A stretch of 64,000 bases of DNA from Vitis vinifera (lineage: Eukaryota; Streptophyta; Magnoliopsida; Vitales; Vitaceae), in assembly GCF_030704535.1 (NCBI RefSeq), contig NC_081811.1:733501-797500 (forward strand), given 5' to 3'. Under the pieces are notes generated by a model. That model was not told the DNA's origin and did no database searches. It saw only the letters and a program-made list of their open reading frames with translations. How positions within the stretch are numbered: position 1 is the first letter of the stretch; every line of letters starts with the position of its first letter. Position numbers and translations under genes: made by a program. This document shows positions 48,230 to 58,654 of this stretch, one piece after another.

Positions 48230-50770
48230 AAAATTGTCTGAGAGCCCCAAGCTTTGATATCTCCATCAACTCCCATATTAAACATTGGTCTCCAAAGCTA
48301 TTTTAAAGGATATTTTGTGGCTAATCCCGAAAGAAATACAACTTCTTACTTAGTACATTGAATTAATTCATTCAAGTGAGAAAGAAAATTTGAATTGGAT
48401 TCAGATGAAGCCACTGATTGTAAGCTTCATTTGTTAATTTTTCTTTAATCATTCCAAAGAACCAAGGCATGTCATGATCTGATCTAGCTGTGTGTACATT
48501 AGTTGGCAGTATTAATCCATTTCTCCCCCAAGCACATATATATATATATATATATACACATTCAGATAAGAAGGATACTTGTTAATTAAGACTCAAACAA
48601 GAGTCAATCTATTGCAAATATCTAAAACCCAGAAGCAGATTTTAACATGCACATGGCATATTCATTTTAGAAGGAGAAAAAAAGAAAGAAAATGGTATGC
48701 ACATGGTGTGATATCTACTGTTCATTTGCATGTTTTTGTGCTGTTATGCCAAGAATCACTTTCTGGGAAGCCAAACACAAACTGGGCAAAAAAGGATTGG
48801 AGTTCTTCCATAAACTAAACCTCTATTCACTTGTTTTCAGCAACCAGAATAATGGGGTTGGTAAGTTAAGCCAAATTTAAGGCTGGGTGGTCAAATTTTC
48901 TTCCCCACCAAACAGCATAATGATCAGAATGGAAGGCATCGATTCCTAAAGAGAGGAAAGGAGAAAAAAACCATCAACACATGCTCACATGCCATTTATT
49001 TTCTTAGCAACAAAGCTGCAGTTATGCTCTTATGCTACAAAACTTTGCTTTAAACCAAAGAAAAGCACTCCAAATAGATCACACCCCAAAAACCCTAGCT
49101 ATGAACTCCATTTCTGTGGTTCATTTCTCTATGACAAGGGCAGGGTTTAAGCAGGAAGGAAGGGTTATTTTAATGGGGCCAAAGAGCAGGACAAAGTGAA
49201 AGTGATAGTAAAAGAGATGCCCAACGGTCTTTTAGGGTTTTTCAGGGTTTTAGAAAATGAATGTGAAGGTGGCCAGTGGCCACTTTGCTTGGGAAGTGTA
49301 GCCACACAGCTGCAAAAAGTAATGGCCTTTCTTTCTCATGCCCACTTCACATGTGCCCTAGCTGCTCTCTCTTGACTGCCCCCCTCCATTGAACCAAACA
49401 AAGAATAAATATCAAGTTTTCAAGGTTAATACAATCATAATATTTAATTTTCCCATGAAATTATACTATATACTAACCATAGTTTCATATACCAATGCAC
49501 ACTTTCTATTTTTATGTATATATAATTATATAACCATGACGCAATCATAACGTCCTTTTTTAATTAAAGAATATACGTAATTGAACAAGTATGCGCGTCC
49601 CCTACGGGATGTACTATTAAACCTAAATTTAAGTCATTGGTGTTGCAACGGTGGGACCTTCATTTGTGAGATATAATAAACGTTAAGCAACTTATAGTAA
49701 ATTAATTTTTAAGCAAATGTCAAGGTTTAGATTTTATTTTTTCTTTTGTTTCAGTGAAATACGTTGAACGATGTATCGGGTTTGTGGATGATATAGTGGC
49801 CGGCAAGTCCATTTTTTTTCGGGTTAAGTACTTTATGTTTATTATAGTCTAAATTGGCATTAGTTCTTAGGTTTTTTTAATCATTTACTTAGGTTTTTGA
49901 ATGAAAGATTGGGTTGGGCTAATGGGCTAGATTTTTAGTGGGTTGTGCAATCTATCTTTTCTGTATAGAGACAGTTTCTACTGTATTGGGTTTAGGACTT
50001 GGACAAGCCCAATATATGTCCATGGCCCAAAACCTGAACCCAAAAATTTTCCATTCTTAGGCCTTTAAAACTGATGGATGGGCAGAGGCCATGAGCATGA
50101 GGCCCAAGGATCTCTAAGAAAAATGATATCAGCCCAGATAAATCATGCAGTGAAATCTGATCCCACAGATGATTTAAGAGCCAAGATTGGATTGGACGGA
50201 GCTCAAAACCCACCATAGAAGCCACTGCTAGGACAAGGGTAAGATGCAGAAGAGGAGAACGTTGGTGATATCTAGAAGATGCAAAATTAGAAGCTTAACA
50301 GTTATGATGCACCCAGCACTATCCTTAGAACTATACCTCTGGATTTGTTTATATTGCAGATCGATTAAAATTTGTAAGGAAAATAGCAGTTGAAGGCAGT
50401 GGAATATTGAAGAAGGGAAAGATGACTCCATCCCTTCTGTACGTACTTTTCCTGAATAGATTGAAAAGAAGATGATCTTGTTTCTTAAATTAGAGGCCAT
50501 ATTAAAACCTCAGCTCTAATGGGGATGGAACCTATCTACATGCAATCAACTGAGAATTAGGATCCCATTAATGCTTTTTGGAAGTGTCATGAGATTAGAT
50601 TACTATTGCAAAAGTAGACAAAAGCCATTATCCTTTGAATTCCCATGAGAAAAAAAGTCCCCTTTAAGCCCCAAAAACTAGTACAAATCAAACAAATACT
50701 TTCAAACACCATTGTTTCCCTCTCATTCCTACATTTTCCATACAACCAAACAAACACAGCAACAGGCAAG
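48230..50770. other. Intergenic region, right part
   Basis: No gene supported. A (TA)n run lies at 48537-48556. A GC-moderate segment (48880-49400) includes the palindrome TGGCCAGTGGCCA near 49271. The open frame on the minus strand at 50225-49992 sits in sequence rich in GGGCTTG/CCCAAGC words and matches no protein I know. Confidence 0.45.
48537..48556. repeat. (TA)n microsatellite
   Basis: About ten TA units between AGCACA and CACATTC. Confidence 0.9.
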
Positions 50771-50781
50771 CATCAAGGCAT

Positions 50782-53282
50782 TTAAACTTGACCCCCAGTT
50801 CTGGGCACGACCGATGGGAACTCCTCCATTCCAAAAGCTGAATTATGCTTGGACTCAAACTTCTCCCCATCTCCCCACAGCGCATAAGCCTCCTCCCCAT
50901 GAACAGCATCGTCCCCAGTTTGAAGTTCATCGTCAGCTAGCCGCAGTGGAACTATGAGTCTAATAAACAAACAAATCAGGCTGGTCATGATAACGTTAAG
51001 GGTGATCACAAACACTATTCCTGCAATTTGAACACCCATTTGCCTGAACCCAGCAGTGGTGCGCCCAGTTTGAAAGCCATAAGCAAGTCCTATGTAATGC
51101 TCATAATCAGGTACCAAGTAGAAGATCCGGCAGAGATTGGGCTCAGCGAAAAAGCCAGTGAGAATGCCGCCTAAGCTACCTGCAACCGCATGGGTGTGGA
51201 ACACAGCCATGGTGTCGTCCACTTGCTTCAACAGCCAAATGTTCTTGTGCACAACCATCATGGTGTACCATGGTATGCTTCCGGACAATACTCCCATTAT
51301 TATTGCTGCCCATCCTTGCACCACTCCTATATTGAACAATATTCAATTAAAGGAACACATACAAATTCAGAAATGTTCAAGTTAGAATACCCATCCTAAT
51401 CAGGATATTCCAGAATGCATAGACGAAAAAAAAAAAATCTTGTACACATGGGTAAAAACTCCTCTTAAACATACAAACGTATTTTAAAACTGTGAATTAA
51501 ATTCGCAACAAATAATATCTATATAATTAAGAGTGGATCATTATAAAATGGTAATAAAGCTGATCCTAAGTTGGGTATGGGAGTCTATTTGTATCCCGTA
51601 AGAAATGTATTTATTTGATCCTATAATCTCATGGGACATAACAAGGGTAGGGTTACAACTTGGGCATGTTGATTAGGTTGATAGTTAACTCAAAATCAAA
51701 CAATCAATCTAAGCTCAACTAATTTGTCCTTAATCAATTTGACCTCCAATTTTATTTTTCTAAGTTTTAGTTGAGTTTACGCTGGTTGGGTTGATCATAT
51801 TCATTAGGTTGGATAATTCAAAATTCATCTATAATGTTTTTTAAAAAACTTTTTGCTATATACTTACATGAGAATTTAAATGGTAAGTGAGATAAAATTT
51901 CAAAATAGTAACAAAACAAATAAAAATAAATTTATCTTTTTTTAAATAAAAAATAGATAATATAATATAATTTGATATTTTTCTTAAAAAAAAATAAAAA
52001 GAAAATAAATATTATTATATAAGATAATATAAATTTATAAACTTAGGTTGTCAAATGTTGGCTTTAGTCTAGCCCAAATTAAGTTTGGATTGAAAGAACT
52101 TAACCCAAATCTAATGAGGACATTGTGTTTATCCCAGGGTCACTATGATATTCCATATTAAATATGAAAAAAGTTCCTAATGTTGTATATTTAAGAACTT
52201 CTCTTAACCTCTATTAACCATTCAAACGCGTTCTAAAGTTGGAAGGCCGTTTAAAAAAAGACCCGGATAATATCTACATGACATGATGTGGAGCTGTGTT
52301 GCATATAATCTTACATATGATCTTACCTGCAGCAGGAGTGATACAAACCAGGCCAGTGATCATGCCCTGGGTGGCCCCAATCACAGAGGGCTTTCCAAAG
52401 AAAATAATGTCAAGCATGAGCCAGGTGAGGAGGCTAGTAGCTGCGCACACATGGGTGTTAAGAACGGCAAGAGACGCATCCGTGCTCACAGCATAAGGAT
52501 CACCGCCGTTGAACCCAGTCCACCCCATCCACAGCAAACCAGCCCCAGCCAACATCAGCAGTATGTTGTTTGGCGGAAACCTCTCCCTATCCTTGCTCGC
52601 TCTCGGTCCCACCTACACTCAAAAGTAAAAATAATCAACCATTACGTAACCAGCCAAACACTTGATATATCAAAATCGATATCTACAGTATTACCCAGTA
52701 GGCAGCAGTGAAGCCGGCGACACCAGAAGAGAGGTGGATTACATAGCCGCCTGAGTAGTCGATTGTTCCGAGCTTCGCCAGCCATCCGTCGGGGCACCAT
52801 AGACTGAAGGCGCCCACAGTGTAGGAGAAAGTAAGCCATAGCGGCACGAACAACATCCACGCCCGGAAGTTCATCCTCCCAAGCAATGCACCCGCTATTA
52901 GAATCAGTGTGATGGCCGCGAACACAAACTGGAAGTAGATCATAGTTGCATTGGGAAAGTACCCGAGAAAAGCTGGCTTCAGGAGATAGCCTTGGTCCAG
53001 GGCCACGTTCGGCTTTCCGATGAAAGGAGCGAGCTTTTCTCCGAACGACATTCGGTAGCCCCACCCCACCCAGCAAACCAGCACCATCGCGAAGGCATAA
53101 AACGCCATGAAGGCAGAGTTCACCGCCCATTTTTTCTTCACGATGCTGCCGTAGAGGATCACCAGTCCTGGCATGCTCTGAAGCCCCACCAGCGTCGCCG
53201 CCGTCAGCTGCCACGCGTTGTCTCCCTTGTTCATCCATTCGGGGCTCGCTTCGTCGGGGATCAGGTTCAACGGCAGCTTCAT
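50782..53282 (-). CDS. Ammonium transporter, AMT2/AMT3 subfamily
   Basis: Three exons on the minus strand: 53282-52695, 52612-52327, 51326-50782; 1419 nt, 472 residues, GT-AG introns. It is an Amt/Mep/Rh channel-like transporter moving ammonium or ammonia across the plasma membrane. The N-terminus [20 protein letters not shown] lacks a signal peptide and leads into [20 protein letters not shown] (TM1), [31 protein letters not shown], the family signature [16 protein letters not shown] with pore His183, [35 protein letters not shown] and [14 protein letters not shown] with the second pore His337. About eleven membrane segments are expected. The C-terminal cytosolic part [20 protein letters not shown] (429-448) is the AMT2-type version, not the AMT1 type with its regulatory Thr. 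AMT3;1-like proteins fit best. Intron 2 (51327-52326) carries two repeat copies. Confidence 0.94.
51650..52115. repeat. Dispersed repeat family D copy inside AMT intron 2
   Basis: Begins ACTTGGGCATGTTGATTAGG and contains TTGAATTTTGAATTAT-like and GGTTGGGTT words, then an AT-rich part with AATATTATTATATAAGATAA. The same order is seen at 62315-62735 (ACTTGGGCAGATTGGGTTAG through AATATTATTATATATAATAA). The similarity was judged by eye. Confidence 0.4.
52131..52279 (-). repeat. Dispersed repeat family R1, copy 5, inside AMT intron 2
   Basis: On the minus strand the order is ATGTAGATATTATCCGGGTC, TTTAAACGGCC, CAACTTTAGAACGCGTTT, AATAGAGGTTAAGAGAAGTTC, TATACAACATTAGGAACTTT, ending ATGGAATATCATAGTGACCC. 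This is the only minus-strand copy in the window. It lies 48 bases from the exon 2 donor, without disrupting it. Confidence 0.55.
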
Positions 53283-53336
53283 TTTGGTGGCGGGTGGCGC
53301 AATCGAGGCTAGACATGAATAGAAGATGAAGCTTGG

Positions 53337-53343
53337 TATATAT
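53337..53343 (-). promoter_or_regulatory. TATA box of the ammonium transporter gene
   Basis: Minus-strand ATATATA in CCTCCATATATACCAAGC, 55-61 bases upstream of the start codon, implying a short leader of about 25-30 bases. Confidence 0.6.
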
Positions 53344-54507
53344 GGAGGCGTTTGGATCCTGCTGGTAAACCCCTGGACGACGTCGTTTTATGCAGCTGTA
53401 TATGCTCCAAACAAGCCAGCTGGACGCAATGTTACTCAACTGCCCTTGAATATATCACTCTTAAAAGCAATTCATATTTTTCTTGAAAGGGTATAAATGT
53501 CATTAATCATAATAACTTCAAAAATTTTGGCGGAGGATCCAACTGCTATCAGCTAAGCCACTGAAATTCCAGCCAAAAAGGGCAACCATAGCTGATATTC
53601 CAAAGGGGTTAATAGGTTAATTGACACCCAAATCATTATTTCTTTAATATTGAGCCTCAACCAATACTTTCTTGCCACGTAAGCTTCTTATATTAAGTCT
53701 AAGCCATGAGGAGTTTATAAGGTCAACATTATTAAGTTAATTTGTTTGATATAAATGGCAAAAAAAGATTTTCGAATTTCATTATTTACCACGTCTCTTG
53801 ATACTTTTAACAACTTAACCTTTTTAAAATTAGTAAAAGTACTTTTTGATATCAACCATTGATCTCAAAAGCAAAAGCAAATTATGTGAAATGATTTTGA
53901 GTTGGTGTTTGGTGGCTAAGAAAAAGAAAAGGAAAATTGAAGAAAAGAAAAGTGGGATTCAAAGTGAAAGGATGCATTGTGATAAAAAAATTTACATGTG
54001 ATAATTTATTGATTTATTTAATGGAGAAATCCTTAATTATGGAAGTGGTATCATACATCATTATCATCGTTGTCTATGCTTAAGACAAATACAAATTTTG
54101 TACATTATGCTTAGCTTTATAAACCAAATAATAAGCAATCTTTCCAACAGCTCATGCTTGGCTTGTTAGTTGTATAATAATATTTTTCATTACTGGCCTA
54201 AGCAACCTCTTTTATTACCTAAAGATTGAGTTAAGTTTGACTAGTCCTAGTTGATGAATTGACTTTTCTAAAGTTATAATTTGAAAATGTAGCTTTTCAA
54301 TATTATCAATATGATGCCAAATTGTACCTTTTCAATAGAATCAATACCATGCCCAAAATATATTATCAATATGTGCATCCCCATTTTGTTTCAGTCTTAT
54401 TGAGTCATATTTCATGATACACTTAAACAACCCAATTTAAAATTCAATGAGGTACCATGGGGCTTGTCTTATGTTGATTTTTTAAAATGGAAGTCAAATT
54501 ATGGTTC

Positions 54508-55080
54508 TGCTTGGTAACTATTTTTAAAAATAGTTTTAAAAAACAGTTTTTGAATGAAATGTTTTTAAGTATGTTTTAAAAATAATTTTTATATGTAGTG
54601 TTTTATTTTTAATCATTTTCTATGTTTATATAGTTATTGTTTAAAAATATTTAGTTAAAGTGGATGAAATACTCCCCCATATTATGAATTTATTCATTCC
54701 CATATTTTTTCTTGAAAAGTAACTCATTTTTGACATAAATGCTTTTTACCATTTCAAATATTTACATGTAAGTTTTTAAATAAAAAGTTATTTTTATAAG
54801 AAAATAACAAGGATATTTTTGTCAAAATGAGATTAAAAAAAAAAGATAAAAAATTAAATTTCAAAAATTGGATTTTCACTAACCCTTTTAATTAAAAAAT
54901 CCTATATTTTAAAATAACATCATAAAACAAGTGAAAAAAAATTAAAAAATGTTATTTGAAAACATTGTTATTTTCTGTTTTAAAAATATAAAACTGTTTT
55001 TCTATTTTCTGATTACTACACGTGTTTACTTATTCTTTTATTTTAAAAATAAAAAATTATTTTTAAAAACAATTATCTAT
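54508..55080. repeat. AT-rich MITE-like family C copy, possibly two nested copies
   Basis: The left end TGCTTGGTAACTATTTTTAAA is followed by the core GTGTTTTATTTTTAATCATT then TTATATAGTTATT, shared with the copy at 10440. The right part ends AAAAAATTATTTTTAAAAAC then AATTATC, resembling a second family end. About 300 bp of unrelated AT-rich sequence lies between, suggesting an insertion. Confidence 0.4.
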
Positions 55081-56594
55081 CATTAAAATAGAAAAATATG
55101 GTTTTAAGAGAATATTTTATCAAAATTTTATATATATTTATATATTTAGCTGAGATGGAAAGGTATCCCATGCTACCATATAAAAGAGAAAGTGTCTATT
55201 GTTGTACCATATTAGCATTTTGATGTGATACAATCATTCATCAAAACTCTATCCCTTATTCAAAATTAATTAATTATAAAAAAATAAATAAAATAATAAA
55301 TTATTTTATTAAAAGGAACTTCAACTTTGATTTCTCAAATAGTTAAAAGTTTTCAATAATTATTTTTAAATCTATATAATTTTATCTTTTTATTTACTTT
55401 CACCCAAGGCTTAATTGATGGAACTTGAAAGGAATAAAATAATTATGAAAAAATATTAAGGATTGAAAATTAATTAATGAAAAGGAAATATGATTGTAAT
55501 TTGGACTAAGATGAATGAAGGAGGAATTAGAAGAAGTCATGGGAGGAATTTCATTTATGTCATGGAAAAAGAATACCTTGTGACAACTATATATAGATAT
55601 TATAAACTAATTACAACAAAGAGACACCAATAGTACACACATTCTACCAATTTATTGGTATCATTTAATTAAATATAAAGTTTTATATATTCAATTTTTA
55701 TGTTTTAACTTTCAACTAAAATAAGACATGTTTTATTAATCAACATATTATTTTTTATAAATACTTATATAGTATTTGTTTTTTTTTTTTAAGATTTGTA
55801 TTGATTTAAATTTAATTTAAAATATAAGGATATATGCTTTTGTTTGGGGAGTATTTTTTAAAATAATTCTAAAAAACAATTTTTGAAAATCGTTGTTTAT
55901 TATTTTATGTTTTGTATAATAAAAGTGTCACGCTCCAACACCCACTCTAAGGGCATAACGGTCATTTTACATCTCCATTCTAAAGGCTCCAAGTGGAAAC
56001 AAGACAAATATTCATCTTATAACTAGAAATTACTAATTACTTAATTCCTGTTCAAAGTAATATAATAAATAAATTTTATAATCCTTGATTTTCAATTTTA
56101 AAACTAACATATCAATCAAAGTGTTATTGTTTAAATAACTCTAAACTTAAATAATTTAAATAGGAATTAAAATTTAACATCTAAATAATGTCCAAAATAA
56201 AGTTTGAACCTAAATTCTCTAGCTTAGCCATCAATCCCCGCCCAAACGAAGAGTACTTGAAAAATTATCAATGAAGTGGAATGAACTCAAAGTCGGATAA
56301 AAAACATCAATATAGTTACATGGATCAACATTTTCAATTATAATTACAAACATGAGATATAATGTATAATCATTTTCATAAAAACTTTTGAGTTCAAAAT
56401 GTTAATACATTAAAAAAATTTCAACCAAACAGTTTCATATTTATGTCAAAATAATTTTATATTAAAACCAAATCAAATATATTCAAAATATTTTTATTTT
56501 GATCATCCAATATCAAATGGTGCCCAATTGATGAGACTTTACAAATGAGTAATAAGTCTCAAATTTGTTCCTTTTAAGATGGATGAAACCAAAA

Positions 56595-56698
56595 GTCAAC
56601 GATTATAACCGTTGATTAGGATCATAAAATCAACTATTATAACCCGTTGATTAGGGACAAAAATGTCAACAATTATAACCCGTTGACTAAGGTTATAT
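56595..56698. repeat. Three-copy tandem repeat, 35-bp unit with inverted arms
   Basis: Units start near 56595, 56630 and 56665, each of the form TCAACNATTATAACCCGTTG followed by A.TAGG and a short A-rich spacer. TCAACG and CGTTGA form a 6-base inverted repeat in unit 1, shortened in units 2 and 3. Each unit contains AACCGTT/AACCCGTTGA, the former matching a MYB-type core. Confidence 0.7.
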
Positions 56699-58654
56699 AA
56701 ACTAGAGACAAACACTTAATTTCATTAATTCAAATTTATGAAACAAAATATCATATCTTCACAATTTTTATTTTCTATAAATAAAGAAAAATGCTCAAAC
56801 ATATTTTTCATGCAAAATATATATTTAATATATAAAAAAAATTCATAATTCAAAATAACATATAAAAAGAAATATTTTATTTTATAAAATATGTATTAAT
56901 TTCCCTAATCTTGAAAAAGCACTTAAAAACTTCAAAGAATTTAATCCTGAAGAATTTTACCCCAAATAACTTATTTCAAACCTAACAAAAAAAAAAACTT
57001 ACTATTAACTACTTATCTAAAATTTATACATAATTTTTTTTTATGTCATATCACCTATATTATTTTTAACTTGCTAATTAACATCAATTTAATAAGTCGC
57101 TTTTTAAATTCTTATAAATGTTGATTTCGTTCCAAAATTTATTTCCAATATTCTATTATTATTATCATTCCTATTCTTATTGGTGCACGGTCCAAAAGGG
57201 TCTCAAGAGCTGGATGGAATAGTCATTGTATCTTTCGGTCTAGACTATTTGAGACCCAGGTGAATATGTTTCTTTGTACAAAAGAATGATCCGAGCATGC
57301 TGGTCCGATTAAGTCATAGAGTTGGCTTGAACAAGTACAGACTTTTTTCAGAAAGAAAGCAGCATACCTTTGCTTTGATGAGCCACAAGTATTGGAATTT
57401 ATCCTCCTGCATCAATTATGGTTAGTCAGGTGTCTCTCTCACTGTCTCTGTTTAGGACCGTCCATCTTCGTCGTGGACAATGACGGCTATCCACTCTCCT
57501 TTAGGTCCTTCTTCCGGGACCGGCGCCAATGTGGATGGCCGAGGGGAGGGTCTGCAGTGAGGGGCACACAATTCCCATCATCCAACTGCCACTTCGTCAC
57601 AATTCCATCAACTTCACCTACTGTTTTGATTTTTATTATTATTGCTTTTAATAACCTGCAATGCTATTACTCCAAGCCACCAACCTACGTACCACACCCA
57701 TTAATACCCTACAACACTGAACACCCTGACGTCCTTACTCTACGTCACTCAAACCCTTACATATATTTTTTCTTCACAAGCATTATTATTATTATTTTCA
57801 CCCTCTAACTTGCAAACCACCTGCACCCGCACGGACACTTTTATTTATTTATTTTTATTTAACGTCAATAATAAACCAACCTCTATTCATAAATTTCAAT
57901 TTTAAAAATTAAAAACTATCTTCTATTATTATTTTGTTATAAAAGATAAAAAACTATTTTAAAAAGCAGTCGTTAGTCAATAACTCTCATGTTTTTGTTT
58001 TTACATGTAAAAATAATTATATGCTTTACAAAAGGTAATTATTATTAACTCTTCTCATAAAGAATAGTAATTAAAGATATACAAAAAAATATTACTTTAG
58101 TTTAAAATAATTGTGCAAAAAATAATTTTTATGTGTTACGATTAAAATTATTTTACATAATATTTATTAGAATAATAAAAAGTATAAAATTATTATTATT
58201 TTTAAATAAATTTTCTCTTTGGAAGGAGATTTGTATGATATGTATGGCAGTAAGGTAAAATTTATGTGTAAGAAAATGTGACTTCAATTCATACAAAAAA
58301 TAATAATAATAAAGAATATATATATGGGGCTTAAGCTAAAAATAAATTTATTTCATTTACTGAAAACTAGGTTGAATTGAAGGCAACATTTTTGCGTTTT
58401 CTTTCTATAAATTTTGCATTTTCTTTCTAAATTTTGAGGTTGGAAATTATTAGCGTAAATGGAGTGAAACCCAATTATTGATTCATTATATGTACCTGTC
58501 GACAGGAAGCGTATATGTCGTGCACTCCTCTCCTCCCCTTCTTACCTTTCATAGGAAGCGTATGACCCCAAAAACTAGAACAGATTCTTGATTTCTGGGT
58601 GGGGTTTTTGGTAGGTCAATAGATTTCCTGGGCGGGTCTTCGTTTTCTCCATTC

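Larger units (their letters stand above)
53460..58480. other. Intergenic region between AMT and VTE3
   Basis: Mostly AT-rich. It contains family C repeats (54508-55080), a 35-bp three-copy tandem repeat (56595-56698) and a GC-moderate island at about 57180-57830. The island holds one 138-codon plus-strand open frame and a possible 39-base minus-strand exon flanked by AG and GT at about 57366-57404. I cannot assign either to a family. A sequence reading TGTCACGCTCCAACACCC at 55927 resembles an LTR 5' end but has no partner. Confidence 0.5.

Noticed and set aside
52642-53439. 265-codon minus-strand frame and a plus-strand frame over AMT exon 1
   Set aside because: They overlap the ammonium transporter exon out of frame; the AMT frame has the family signature motifs and consistent splice phases.
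55927-57180. TGTCACGCTCCAACACCC as the start of a Gypsy-type LTR
   Set aside because: The start motif is suggestive, but no matching CA end, second LTR, primer binding site or target duplication was found.
57392-57808. 138-codon plus-strand open frame
   Set aside because: No family resemblance, an Ile/Phe-rich low-complexity end, and no promoter or splice support; reported only as an island of interest.
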